This document shows, piece after piece, positions 35,046 through 44,021 of a stretch of 64,000 nucleotides of DNA. The stretch spans positions 1 through 64,000 of the forward strand of contig NZ_JMCL01000072.1 in assembly GCF_000690905.1 (NCBI RefSeq), given 5' to 3'. A program made the position numbers and the translations under genes. This DNA is from Pseudomonas sp. Ant30-3 (GTDB lineage Bacteria; Pseudomonadota; Gammaproteobacteria; Pseudomonadales; Pseudomonadaceae). The stretch's first letter is position 1; each line of letters opens with the position of its first letter. A model generated the notes under the pieces. The model searched no databases, was not told the origin of the DNA, and saw only the letters and a list, made by a program, of their open reading frames with translations.

Positions 35046-35765
35046 ATGCTCAATGATCAGAAAGAGGCCGCCGGCGAAATCGAGATCGCAGAAGTCCGGG
35101 AAGACAGTTTCGATCCGATTGTCGGCGAAAACGTCTGGCTGGAACTAAATTTGCGCTCATCCAGTAAACAGCGGGCGGCATCCTCAATAGAGGTAGCTTT
35201 CGCCGTTGGGCAAGAACATCACCGTGTGCTGACGGATGAAGAAGGATGGGCACGCTTTTTATTTCATGCCGAACAGGTGGAGGAGGTGACAGTGGTCGCC
35301 ACGGTCCCAGGCGTCAACGGTGGTCTCGCCGCCGCGCCTGCCCACACCTTTCGCTTCAGGGTATTGGCCGCGGGAGTCTGGGACGATGCCCGGCTCAGAC
35401 TTAACGATGATCCGCCAACGATTTGGGGCGCCGAAACACTGTTTCCCCGCTTGGAAGCCCATACCGTTCATTTATCGATCGTCAACCCTGCCAGCCCTTT
35501 ATTGGGTCGTGAAGTTTGCCTGGGGTTGTCGGGTTATTCGTCAGCAACAGATCTGGGGTTGACCGTGGAGCCTGCGCTGGGCGTCTATCGTCCTTTGACC
35601 ATCGAGGGGCTTAGCTGGCAGTGCACCGGCAGCATTGGCGGGGCTTATGCGTTACAAGTGGCAGCCTCCCGCCTGCTTAAGCGATCACCGGGCAATCCGA
35701 TGTCATTGGGAGCGACGCCGGACTCAGGGTTGCCATCCAGTGTTGTCGACTGGGCAGGAAAGTGA
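35046..35765 (+). CDS. Short single-unit Ig/beta-module protein, in frame with the previous gene
   Basis: This 239-residue protein contains one Ig unit plus one beta unit. Its start (EIEIAEVREDSFDPIVGENVWLEL) closely matches the last Ig unit of the preceding protein (MEVREASFDPIVGQTVWLEL), so it arose by duplication. It is in the same frame as its neighbour, separated only by TAA and one codon. A GAGG at 8 nt before ATG 35046 allows independent initiation. Alternatively it is the tail of one longer protein cut by a nonsense change. It is the last gene of the Tc operon and faces the convergent DUF58 gene. Confidence 0.72.
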   Translation: MLNDQKEAAGEIEIAEVREDSFDPIVGENVWLELNLRSSSKQRAASSIEVAFAVGQEHHRVLTDEEGWARFLFHAEQVEEVTVVATVPGVNGGLAAAPAHTFRFRVLAAGVWDDARLRLNDDPPTIWGAETLFPRLEAHTVHLSIVNPASPLLGREVCLGLSGYSSATDLGLTVEPALGVYRPLTIEGLSWQCTGSIGGAYALQVAASRLLKRSPGNPMSLGATPDSGLPSSVVDWAGK

Positions 35766-35786
35766 CAATCGCAGTAACCGTTCACT

Positions 35787-35804
35787 AAGGATCCTGCGAT
35801 CCTT
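35787..35804. terminator. Possible terminator between the Tc operon and the DUF58 gene
   Basis: The short stem AAGGATC-CTGC-GATCCTT sits between the convergent genes. It has only a weak T-rich tail, so it is a candidate only. Confidence 0.35.
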
Positions 35805-35847
35805 TGGTCCTTTGCAATATCGCAACCTGCGACAGTGCCTGGCGTAA

Positions 35848-37179
35848 CTAAAACATCCCGGCTTTTTTCCATTCGACATAGCGCGTCACTAATGTGGTCC
35901 CTAACTCGACAGCCGTGCTATCCAGCACCGAGACTCCATGAGCGGTCATCCGCTCATGGAGTTCGGCCCGGGCATTGGAGTAGTCGATCGTCGCGCAATA
36001 GGTCAGCGCGTCCGACAAGGTCCCCACTGGCGTCTGACGCACAGGATCGAGCATATCTTCGCGCAGGCTCGCCACTAACACCCGATGGCGATGCTTCATT
36101 CGCCTGACGGCTGTCAGCAATTCTTCATCATCCTCATCCCCCAGATTAGTCACCAGCACCACCAGTGCTCGGCGCTTTTGCCGGGCCAGCAGTTGTGTTG
36201 TGGCGGAGAGGTAATCAGCGCTGCGCCGAGTGCTGTCCAGGTCATAAACCGCATTGAGTAATACATTGAGCTGCCCCGTCCCTTTGACCGGCGCGAGATA
36301 GTGCTCTTGCTCTGCCGCAAAGGTACTGAGACCGACCGCGTCGCCTTGGCGTAACGCTACGTAGCTCAGCAACAGGCACGCGTTCAACGCATGATCAAAA
36401 TGCGCCAGTTCACCGTCCTGACTGCGCATACGGCGGCCGCAATCAAGCATGAAGATAATCTGCTGATCACGCTCGTCCTGATATTCGCGGGCAATCGGCG
36501 TGCGCTGGCGGGCGGTGGCTTTCCAGTCGATCTGACGCAGGCTGTCGCCTTCGCGAAATTCCCGCAGTTGATGAAATTCCATGCCCTGACCGCGCCGTTG
36601 CTTTTGCCGCACGCCGAGTTGGCTAAGCCAGTTATCCACCGCCAGCAATTGCCCGCCGTAGACGCGGGCGAAATCTGGGTAGACGCGGGTGTGATCGGCC
36701 ACCTTCAACAGCCGTTTGCCGGACCACAAGCCCAGCGGGCTCGGCAGGTTCACTTCGCAATGCTCAAAGGTAAAGTGACCTCGTTTGAGTGGGCGCAAGC
36801 GGTAGCCGATTTCGCTGCGTTTTCCCGGCTGAAGCTCGACCGCCAGCGGCAGCTGCTCGAAACTCAGGCCCTCGGGTACATGATCGTAAATCTGAATATT
36901 CAGCGGCTGAGGGAAATCATGTTCAACGTGCAGTCTCACCTCGCCCCAGCGGGCGAGGGCGAGACTGCCAGGCATTTGCCGCCCGACCTTGGGCGACGGC
37001 AACCGATTGAGGCGAACCGCGTCGACGATTGCGAGGATAAGCAGTGCCAGCAGCAGTCCCCAATTAATCGAAAGCAGGGTTGAGGGAACAGCGATGCCCA
37101 GCGCCCTTACTGTGCCGAGCACGATGCCGATGGCCAGCAGGATTACCAGCCAGATCAGCAGCAGCCGCGAGGGTCTCAC
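35848..37179 (-). CDS. DUF58 protein with vWA-like fold
   Basis: This 443-residue membrane protein has two hydrophobic segments near the N-terminus (residues 5-55). The DUF58 signature follows: FREGDSLRQIDWKATARQRTPIAREYQDERDQ. Next come MLDCGRRM and a vWA-like remainder (about 230-430). DUF58 proteins are regularly paired with MoxR AAA+ ATPases; the pair is thought to act in envelope protein maturation, though the substrate is not known. Its start overlaps the moxR stop (ATGA). It is the last gene of the operon. Confidence 0.88.
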   Translation of the reverse strand: MRPSRLLLIWLVILLAIGIVLGTVRALGIAVPSTLLSINWGLLLALLILAIVDAVRLNRLPSPKVGRQMPGSLALARWGEVRLHVEHDFPQPLNIQIYDHVPEGLSFEQLPLAVELQPGKRSEIGYRLRPLKRGHFTFEHCEVNLPSPLGLWSGKRLLKVADHTRVYPDFARVYGGQLLAVDNWLSQLGVRQKQRRGQGMEFHQLREFREGDSLRQIDWKATARQRTPIAREYQDERDQQIIFMLDCGRRMRSQDGELAHFDHALNACLLLSYVALRQGDAVGLSTFAAEQEHYLAPVKGTGQLNVLLNAVYDLDSTRRSADYLSATTQLLARQKRRALVVLVTNLGDEDDEELLTAVRRMKHRHRVLVASLREDMLDPVRQTPVGTLSDALTYCATIDYSNARAELHERMTAHGVSVLDSTAVELGTTLVTRYVEWKKAGMF

Positions 37180-38222
37180 ACGCGTGGCGCCGGCACTTGA
37201 TCGAGCAGTTGCCGTAAGATCTGATCCACTTCCAGCCCTTCGATATCCAGCTCCGGCGAAATACGCACACGGTGACGCAAAACCGCCAACGCGCAGCCTT
37301 TGATGTCATCGGGAGTCACAAATTCGCCACCGCGCAGAAGCGCCCGCGCCCGGGCGCAACGTACCAGCGCAATCGACGCGCGAGGCCCGGCGCCCAGCAT
37401 CAGGCCGGGCCAGCTGCGGGTAGTGCGGGCCAGGCGCACGGCGTAATCAAGCACCTGATCGTCCAGCGGCAAATCGCTGGCGATGCGTTGCAGGGCCAGC
37501 ACATCTTTGGCTTGCAGCATGGTGCGCAGCGGTTGCACGTCGAGCATGTCGGCGCGGGTCGAGCGGCTGACCTGGCGGACCATATCCAGCTCCTGATCGG
37601 CATCGGGATAGTCCATGCGCACCTTGAGCATGAAGCGGTCGAGTTCAGCTTCCGGCAATGGATAGGTGCCTTCCTGCTCGATCGGGTTCTGTGTGGCGAG
37701 GACCATGAACGGTTGCGCAATCGGCAGGGCGCGGCCTTCAAGGGTGACTTGCCGTTCCTGCATGGCTTCGAGCAGCGCCGCCTGGGTTTTCGCCGGGGCG
37801 CGGTTGATTTCGTCGGCCAGCAGCAGGTTGGTGAACAGCGGTCCCTTGCGCAGTTTGAACTGCTCGGTCTGCAAGTCGTACACCGCATGCCCGGTGACGT
37901 CGCTGGGCATCAGGTCCGGTGTGAACTGAATACGCGCGAACTCGCCGCCGAAACAACGGGCGAGGGCGCGCACCAATAAAGTCTTGCCCAGCCCCGGGAC
38001 ACCTTCGAGCAGCACATGACCGCCGGCTATCAGCGCGGTCAGCACGTCGTCGATCACGGTGTTCTGGCCGATGACCGCTTTCTGCAATTCAGTCCTCACG
38101 GCCTGCGCCAGCTGACTGGCACGCTGGCGTTGTTGCGCGGCGTGGCTCGGTGCGCCGGGCTCGATCTGTTTGCTCACCGATTCCGGAGCCTTGGTAACTG
38201 TTACATTGGTTTTATCTTCCAT
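37176..38222 (-). CDS. MoxR-family AAA+ ATPase
   Basis: This 348-residue cytoplasmic ATPase shows Walker A GVPGLGKT (about residue 75), Walker B LLADEINRAPAKTQ, sensor 1 ATQNPIEQEGTYPLPEAELDRF and the lid region GPRASIALVRCARA. It probably acts as a chaperone for its DUF58 and vWA partners. The start at 38222 is the only ATG near the N-terminal extension, and no strong ribosome site precedes it. This fits a gene that once followed DUF4350 closely and was separated from it by the 13.5-kb island that starts just upstream. Confidence 0.9.
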   Translation of the reverse strand: MEDKTNVTVTKAPESVSKQIEPGAPSHAAQQRQRASQLAQAVRTELQKAVIGQNTVIDDVLTALIAGGHVLLEGVPGLGKTLLVRALARCFGGEFARIQFTPDLMPSDVTGHAVYDLQTEQFKLRKGPLFTNLLLADEINRAPAKTQAALLEAMQERQVTLEGRALPIAQPFMVLATQNPIEQEGTYPLPEAELDRFMLKVRMDYPDADQELDMVRQVSRSTRADMLDVQPLRTMLQAKDVLALQRIASDLPLDDQVLDYAVRLARTTRSWPGLMLGAGPRASIALVRCARARALLRGGEFVTPDDIKGCALAVLRHRVRISPELDIEGLEVDQILRQLLDQVPAPRV

Positions 38223-38282
38223 AAATCAGTCACTTACCTAATCGAACGTTTTTGACGTATTTTTTACGCGTGGAACGAGGGA

Positions 38283-38576
38283 ATGACTGCCAATCTGCCT
38301 CATCGCGATCCGATGGTAACCCCTAATTTGAGCACTCGTCAGAAGTGGAGGTTAGTCTATGCCGGTCGGAGGGCACGCGATTCCAAAGTCGATTATGTAG
38401 AGATTGGCTACCAAGGGGAGGTTACGACCCTCACCTTGAAGCCGTATCAGGCAGAAGAAATTGGTGCTAGCAAGAACGGCCTTTACGTTGAGGGGCGTAC
38501 CTTTCAGTTCAACTCAGCGACCAACAAGCTCACAGTTGACTCGACGATTGCCTCGTCCACGAGTGATATTTACTAA
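38283..38576 (+). CDS. Small protein of unknown function
   Basis: This 97-residue basic protein has beta-type strands (KWRLVYAGRR, VDYVEIGYQGEVTTLTLKPY, GLYVEGRTFQF). There is no signal peptide or membrane segment. GAGGGA directly precedes ATG 38283, a short spacing. It is the first of three small plus-strand genes at the left end of the island, divergent from moxR. I do not recognise the family. Confidence 0.55.
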   Translation: MTANLPHRDPMVTPNLSTRQKWRLVYAGRRARDSKVDYVEIGYQGEVTTLTLKPYQAEEIGASKNGLYVEGRTFQFNSATNKLTVDSTIASSTSDIY

Positions 38577-38621
38577 AGCTGACCCACCGGGTTCTTTCAC
38601 ACATACGCAAGGATGCGAGCA

Positions 38622-39023
38622 ATGCCGGCTCTCAAGAAAAATCTTTCGAAAAGCCTCATAGCCGTAATCGCCTCCGTTGGTGGCGCCTGCCTTGAAGCCA
38701 CTACCGACATAATCAAGAAAAACTTCGAGCCAGCGTTGATCAGCGTACGAAATAACTTTGAGAATCGACTCTCGCCCCTTCCAGAAAACGCGTTGATCGG
38801 GCTAAGTTTGGACTTCTACATGCCTTCGACCCTGGGCAGTGAAACCAGCGCTGAAGGCGTCTCAGCGTCCATCCCAGGAAGAAGCTGTCGCAAGTCTGGT
38901 GGACACGACATCGTTCGTGTATTTGACGAGTCAGCAAACGGTCATCGCACGAACGCCGTAATGATCATTCATTGCAGCCCCTCGGGGCGTCTTTCGGTAA
39001 GCCTTGCTCCACAAAACAACTAA
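38622..39023 (+). CDS. Small protein of unknown function
   Basis: This 133-residue protein starts at ATG 38622 (AAGG 9 nt upstream; ATG 38613 is an alternative). The N-terminus is basic, then moderately hydrophobic (SLIAVIASVGGACLEATTDI), possibly an amphipathic helix. The rest shows no known motif. It is the second of three small genes in a row, with an inverted repeat (39062-39094) after it. I do not recognise the family. Confidence 0.5.
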   Translation: MPALKKNLSKSLIAVIASVGGACLEATTDIIKKNFEPALISVRNNFENRLSPLPENALIGLSLDFYMPSTLGSETSAEGVSASIPGRSCRKSGGHDIVRVFDESANGHRTNAVMIIHCSPSGRLSVSLAPQNN

Positions 39024-39061
39024 GGCCCTATGTGCCCGCTACTACCCTAGCTATATACACA

Positions 39062-39094
39062 AAGCCCCATTCTATAAAGTATTGAATGGGGCTT
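39062..39094 (+). terminator. Inverted repeat, probable terminator
   Basis: AAGCCCCATTC (39062-39072) pairs perfectly with GAATGGGGCTT (39084-39094). There is no T tract in the plus direction, so efficiency is doubtful. It lies between the second and third small genes. Confidence 0.55.
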
Positions 39095-39130
39095 CAGGTA
39101 TGTGGGATGTCTAGGCCATCGGAGACCAAC

Positions 39131-39394
39131 GTGTCAGAAACCTCTCTCACCTTTAAATGCCTAGGCCACACCACGCGAGAGGACGGCTTGATTGGGCGCT
39201 ACCACTTGAAGGTGACCGATACCCGGAGTGGCATTACCGCGACAATCTCTGTAGAGCCCAGGCACCTTGCCTCCGCCAGAAGCATGAAAAGGATCCTTCT
39301 AGATCGCTACATGTTCTACACGGCAACACGCGCATCGCACGACAAGATGCTACTCGACATTCTTGATCCGCAGTCTGGAGAAACTCAAGATTAG
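39131..39394 (+). CDS. Small protein of unknown function
   Basis: This 87-residue protein starts at GTG 39131, with GGAGA 6 nt upstream. Upstream codons of the same frame fall in the inverted repeat at 39062-39094, so the longer start is unlikely. Visible segments are SLTFKCLGHTT, YHLKVTDTRSGITATISVEPRHLASARSMKRILLDRY and ASHDKMLLDILDP. It could be a compact DNA- or protein-binding domain, but I do not recognise it. Confidence 0.5.
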   Translation: MSETSLTFKCLGHTTREDGLIGRYHLKVTDTRSGITATISVEPRHLASARSMKRILLDRYMFYTATRASHDKMLLDILDPQSGETQD

Positions 39395-40090
39395 CCTGGC
39401 CTGCCGGGCTTTTTCGAGCATCATGAGTTTTCTTTTCGCAAGTCTCATCACCGAATCAAATGACCTATATGGTGCCTCGCCAGAATGACCTGACCATGGA
39501 ACTGAACTGAACTGAACTGAGCGTTGGAGTGTTGAGCAGATGACATCAGTGCGTATATAAATGTGCGAGTTGCGGTAGTCAGTGTTCTGTCTTTATGGCC
39601 GCCCAATGTTATCCATGAGGCCCCGATTAAGCTTCTCCCATGGGGAGAGGAAATTTCTTCAGAAAATAGAAAAACACTCGCAAGGCTAGGCGAGTTGGTG
39701 GAAAATCTTCATATCCGTCAACCCTGACGAATACGATGAGGTCACGCTGGAGCACGTTTTGGTCTGCGCCCCAATGACTCTATTGAGGGCCTCTGCATTC
39801 GCTGAGGCCTTTCTGTTTTGGGCTCGGCCCAAGCCTAAGCAGTCCATTTTTATTGATGGAGTCACGCTGGATCCTACTGATCTCGGCCTAGGCACAGCTG
39901 GACGGCCCACAATCGGGTTGAGATGGATCTACACAAGGATGGCAAGCCAGAAGGGGGGGGCGGGCAATCCCCTTTGCAAACCTGGCAATGGGACGCCAGG
40001 CGAGCACTTACGCGCACACCGACGCCCCATGGAGACAGGACAAACTTCACTGATTACCGACTTGTGAACCCCTATTGGAGGTGTCGAGCA
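39395..40090. other. Non-coding or decayed stretch with a broken reading frame
   Basis: No intact gene is visible in these 700 bp. Four tandem ACTGA units lie at 39501-39520. From about 39690 the plus strand reads without stops as WKIFISVNPDEYDEV and on to SIFIDGVTLDPTDLGLG, but has no start codon. At the G run near 39951-39960 the more protein-like frame shifts to MDLHKDGKPEGG and on to DYRLVNPYW. This may be the remnant of a gene with a frameshift. I do not recognise it. Confidence 0.35.
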
Positions 40091-41077
40091 TTACTCCGCG
40101 ACCACAATAGCGCTGATCTTTCCGCTTCGGTAAGCCTCGAATATCTGATCAATACTGGATTTGGCGTCTTTCTTCGCCGTGAATATACCGCCACAGCCAC
40201 GGTTGGCCGCAGCATAGCGCTCGTCGTCCATGAGGATCTGATGGGCTTTTTTCAGATTCCAGAACGGAACACCGGCAAACAGATGATGAGTCAGGTGATA
40301 GTTATCGCCATGCATGCCGATGATCGTTCGCTCGATCAGGGTTGGGAAGCGATTCCGCGTGAGTTGCTCCTCGTTGTTGTAGAGACCAAACATACCGAAA
40401 TGCTCGGAAATCTCGGAGAGCCATCCAATCACCTGAAAAGCAGTAAAATAAGGCACCAGCCAAAACAGCGCATAGGCCCACGGGCCAATGAAATAGCTGA
40501 ACACCAGCAGTATCGACGCATGAACAGCCAGCAGCTTAACGCCCTGTGACGGGTGAATCAGAATATCCCCTGCGCGATTCTTGACCAAATAGAGGAAGTA
40601 CCGATACGTATTGCCCAGCGTCAGGCTCTTGAGCAGATGGCCGAACAAAAAATCAAAACGGTCCTGCGCATTGTACAGCCCCGACTCAATGTAATAACGG
40701 TGGTCGGGATCCTTGTGTTGATCACCGAGATTATGATGGTGCAGCTGCACATGGGATCGACGGTATGCTTCGTAATTCTGAAAGATCGGATAGCCCAGCA
40801 AATACTCGCCGATGACTTTGTTGAGCTGTTTGCGATGGGTCAGGGTCATATGCGCGGCCTCGTGCAAAAGCGAAGCCAAAGCCCGTTGTCTGGAACCGAT
40901 GAAGAGAATGGCAAGTGGGTAAAGATAGTGGTGGCGGTTAGCGACAAAAACGGCAGACACAATAACCGCCAAATCGGCAAACACGGCAAATAGCCAATGC
41001 CAATTGTCCTTTTTATACAATGGTCGAAGGCGCTGCTTAACTGCAGCAGAAGGGTTAAACCTTTTTACGTCGTTCAT
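40091..41077 (-). CDS. Fatty-acid-desaturase-family membrane di-iron enzyme
   Basis: This 328-residue integral membrane oxidase has the three histidine boxes of the family: HEAAH (about residue 72), HVQLHHH (about 109) and HLTHHLF (about 263). Hydrophobic pairs lie between them. Members desaturate or hydroxylate fatty acyl chains, but some act on small amino-acid metabolites, such as the dihydrorhizobitoxine desaturase RtxC. Given its neighbours, the second role is more likely here; this is inference. AAGGGAA lies 7 nt before ATG 41077. It is the last gene of the island cluster, 143 bp after the aminotransferase end. Confidence 0.85.
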   Translation of the reverse strand: MNDVKRFNPSAAVKQRLRPLYKKDNWHWLFAVFADLAVIVSAVFVANRHHYLYPLAILFIGSRQRALASLLHEAAHMTLTHRKQLNKVIGEYLLGYPIFQNYEAYRRSHVQLHHHNLGDQHKDPDHRYYIESGLYNAQDRFDFLFGHLLKSLTLGNTYRYFLYLVKNRAGDILIHPSQGVKLLAVHASILLVFSYFIGPWAYALFWLVPYFTAFQVIGWLSEISEHFGMFGLYNNEEQLTRNRFPTLIERTIIGMHGDNYHLTHHLFAGVPFWNLKKAHQILMDDERYAAANRGCGGIFTAKKDAKSSIDQIFEAYRSGKISAIVVAE

Positions 41078-41220
41078 CAGAATTCCCTTTCTTTAATGAA
41101 AAATAAGAAGCAAGCGGGAAGTTGCCATTTCCTGGCAGACAACTAGCCGTTTACCCGCTAACAAAATCGCAAGACCACAGCGCAGCAATACCCACAACAA
41201 CAATCTATATTAGATAGTTG

Positions 41221-41521
41221 TTACAACTTTGCTAGCAACGACATGAACACCTCTACATCGGCAAAGTTATTTTTATTGTTGATTGATAATCGCACAAATC
41301 GATCATGCCCCTGCCCCAACATGTAATAGGGTGTATGAGAGGCATAACCCGGCCAGCAATTCACACCCTGCGCTCGCATGTAATCAACCAGCGCGGTTGC
41401 TGAACAGCGTTCGTGGGCAAAAGCGATAATCCCCTCGTGACGCGCGCCGGGGGAAATCAGTTTGACTGCAGGTATTTGTGCAAGACAGTAATAGAGACTT
41501 TTGTAAATCTCGACTTCCTCA
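41221..41521 (-). pseudogene. C-terminal fragment of class V aminotransferase, cut off by IS21
   Basis: This piece encodes the last 100 residues or so (EEVEIYKSLYYCLAQIP to FMSLLAKL) of the gene whose front part is at 44150-44964. Removing the IS and one copy of the 8-bp duplication joins the halves in frame (TTPYG then EEVEIYK) and gives one protein of about 371 residues. The open frame that runs on into the IS left end is an artefact of the insertion. Confidence 0.9.
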
Positions 41522-41529
41522 CCGTATGG
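41522..41529. repeat. IS21 target-site duplication, left copy
   Basis: CCGTATGG directly abuts the left IS end and is repeated exactly at 44150-44157. Eight bases is within the IS21-family range. Confidence 0.92.
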
Positions 41530-41718
41530 TGCGGATTCCACGGTCATCTGGCCACCCATTCCATGAGCATCTGACCACCGATTCCACGCTGATCCGGCCA
41601 CCCATTCCACGCGCATCCGGCCACTGATTCCACGGCCATCCGGCCACTCAACCGGGCAGGCAGCTACGCAGGATTTCTTCACTACCATCGACCTCTTTTT
41701 CGAAGCAGAGAGGTCGTC

Positions 41719-43248
41719 GTGGAGCGTTTATCCATGCGTAAGATTCGCGAAGTACTACGTCTCAAGTTCGAGGTCGGACTATCAGCTCGCCAGATTGCGG
41801 TCAGCGTGCAGGTCGGTCGTGTCACCGTCGGCGACTACCTCAATCGTTTTGCCGCCAGTGGTCTCAGTTGGCCCTGTTCGTTGTCCGATGCCGAGTTGGA
41901 GCAGCAACTGTTCCCGCCGGCCCCGGCGGTTGCCAGCGAGAAGCGGCCTTTACCCGATTGGGCATGGGTGCATGCCGAACTGCGCCGCCCCGGGGTGACC
42001 CTGGCGCTGCTCTGGCAGGAGTACCGCCTGAGCCAGCCGCAGGGCTTTCAGTACAGCTGGTTCTGTGAGCACTACCGGGCCTGGCAGGGCAAGCTGGACG
42101 TGGTGATGCGTCAGGAGCACCGCGTCGGCGAGAAGCTGTTCGTCGACTATGCCGGCCAGACGGTGCCGGTTATCGACCGCCACAGCGGCGAGATCCGCCA
42201 GGCGCAGGTGTTCGTCGCGGTGCTCGGCGCGTCCAGCTACACCTTCGCCGAAGCCACCTGGTCGCAGCAGCTGCCGGACTGGCTAGGCTCGCATACCCGT
42301 TGCTTCGCCTTCCTCGGCGGCGTGCCGGAGATCGTGGTGCCGGACAACCTGCGCAGCGCGGTGAGCAAGGCCCATCGTTACGAGCCGGACATCAACCCCA
42401 GCTACCGCGACCTTGCCGAGCACTACGGAGTGGCGGTGGTGCCGGCGCGGGCACGCAAACCGCGCGACAAGGCCAAGGCCGAAGTCGGCGTGCAGGTGGT
42501 CGAGCGTTGGATCCTCGCGGCCCTGCGCAACCGTCAGTTCTTCTCCTTGGACGAACTCAACAGCGCCATCTCCGTGTTGCTGGAGCGGCTCAACCAACGC
42601 CCGTTCAAGAAGCTGCCGGGCTCGCGCCAGACGGCCTTCGACAGCCTGGATCGTCCGGCGCTGCGCCCCCTGCCGGAGCAACCCTACGTCTACGCCGAGT
42701 GGAAGAAAGCGCGGGTGCACATCGACTACCACGTCGAGGTCGATGGGCATTACTACTCGGTGCCGTATCAACTGGTGAAGAAGCAGCTGGAGGTGCGCCT
42801 GACGGCGCGCACCGTCGAGTGTTTCCACGCCAACCAGCGAGTGGCCAGCCACCTGCGCTCAATGCACAAGGGCCGGCACAGCACGCAGGCCGAGCACATG
42901 CCCAAGAGCCATCGCGAGCATGCCGAGTGGACGCCACAACGGCTGATCCGCTGGGCCGAGCAGACCGGGCCGAACACCGCCGGCGTGATCCGGCACATCC
43001 TCGAACGGCGCATCCATCCGCAGCAGGGCTACCGGGCCTGCCTGGGCATCCTGCGCCTGGGCAAAACCCACGGCGAAGTGCGCCTGGAGTTGGCCTGCCG
43101 TCGCGCCATCAGCCTCGGCACGTGCAGCTACAAGAGCCTCGAATCGATCCTGCGCCAGGGGCTGGAGAACCTGCCGCTGGCCCAGCAGCACCTGCCCCTG
43201 CTGCCGGACGACCACGCCAACCTGCGCGGCCCCGGCTACTACCACTGA
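41719..43248 (+). CDS. istA: IS21 transposase IstA
   Basis: This 509-residue DDE integrase begins with a helix-turn-helix (MRKIREVLRLKFEVGLSARQ). The rve-type catalytic core follows (LFVDYAGQTVPV for the first Asp; PEIVVPDNLRSAV for the second; KPRDKAKAEVGVQ holding the Glu). A C-terminal beta region contains YYSVPYQL. The start is GTG 41719 with AGAGAGG upstream; ATG 41734 is an alternative. The gene is intact and ends 17 bp before istB. Confidence 0.95.
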   Translation: MERLSMRKIREVLRLKFEVGLSARQIAVSVQVGRVTVGDYLNRFAASGLSWPCSLSDAELEQQLFPPAPAVASEKRPLPDWAWVHAELRRPGVTLALLWQEYRLSQPQGFQYSWFCEHYRAWQGKLDVVMRQEHRVGEKLFVDYAGQTVPVIDRHSGEIRQAQVFVAVLGASSYTFAEATWSQQLPDWLGSHTRCFAFLGGVPEIVVPDNLRSAVSKAHRYEPDINPSYRDLAEHYGVAVVPARARKPRDKAKAEVGVQVVERWILAALRNRQFFSLDELNSAISVLLERLNQRPFKKLPGSRQTAFDSLDRPALRPLPEQPYVYAEWKKARVHIDYHVEVDGHYYSVPYQLVKKQLEVRLTARTVECFHANQRVASHLRSMHKGRHSTQAEHMPKSHREHAEWTPQRLIRWAEQTGPNTAGVIRHILERRIHPQQGYRACLGILRLGKTHGEVRLELACRRAISLGTCSYKSLESILRQGLENLPLAQQHLPLLPDDHANLRGPGYYH

Positions 43249-43265
43249 ACACAAGGAATCCCACC

Positions 43266-44021
43266 ATGCTGCCCCATCCGACCCTGGACAAGCTGCAAAC
43301 CCTGCGCCTGCACGGCATGCTCAAGGCGCTGAACGAACAACTGAAAACCCCGGACATCGACAGCCTGAGCTTCGAGGAACGCCTCGGCCTGCTGGTCGAC
43401 CGCGAGCTGACTGAACGCGACGACAAGCGCCTGAGCAGCCGCCTGCGCCAGGCCCGGCTCAAGCACAACGCCTGCCTCGAAGACATCGACTACCGCAGCC
43501 CGCGCGGGCTGGATAAGGCGCTGATCCTGCAACTGAGCGGCGGCCAGTGGCTACGCGACGGCCTCAACCTGATCATCGGCGGCCCCACCGGTGTCGGTAA
43601 AACCTGGCTGGCCTGCGCCCTGGCCCACCAGGCCTGCCGAGAAGGCTACAGCGTGCGTTACCTGCGCTTGCCGCGTTTGCTGGAAGAACTGGGTCTGGCC
43701 CATGGCGACGGGCGCTTCGCCAAGCTGATGAGCAGCTACGCCAAGACCGACCTGCTGATCCTCGATGACTGGGGCTTGGCCCCGTTCACCGCCGAACAGC
43801 GGCGCGACATGCTGGAGCTACTGGACGACCGCTACGGCCAGCGCTCGACCATCGTTACCAGCCAGATGCCGGTGGACAACTGGCACGAACTGATCGGCGA
43901 TCCGACCCTGGCCGACGCTATCCTCGACCGCCTGGTGCACAACGCTTACCGGATCAATCTGAAGGGTGAATCAATGCGCAAACGGACGCAGAAATTGACG
44001 ACGCCAGCCAACCCGGACTAA
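43266..44021 (+). CDS. istB: IS21 helper ATPase IstB
   Basis: This 251-residue AAA+ protein assists IstA in target capture. Walker A is GGPTGVGKTW (about residue 105) and Walker B is LLILDDWG. The C-terminus is basic. ATG 43266 follows istA after 17 bp. The open frame running upstream inside istA is a high-GC shadow. Confidence 0.95.
   Translation: MLPHPTLDKLQTLRLHGMLKALNEQLKTPDIDSLSFEERLGLLVDRELTERDDKRLSSRLRQARLKHNACLEDIDYRSPRGLDKALILQLSGGQWLRDGLNLIIGGPTGVGKTWLACALAHQACREGYSVRYLRLPRLLEELGLAHGDGRFAKLMSSYAKTDLLILDDWGLAPFTAEQRRDMLELLDDRYGQRSTIVTSQMPVDNWHELIGDPTLADAILDRLVHNAYRINLKGESMRKRTQKLTTPANPD

Noticed and set aside
41522..41688. Start of the aminotransferase tail as an independent gene from 41688
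   Set aside because: The first part is translated IS end sequence with repeated GATTCCACG-type units; only 41221-41521 is genuine coding sequence.
42300..43265. Upstream extension of the istB frame inside istA
   Set aside because: It is Arg/Ala/Gly/Pro-rich high-GC shadow; istB has its own ATG at 43266 and known length.
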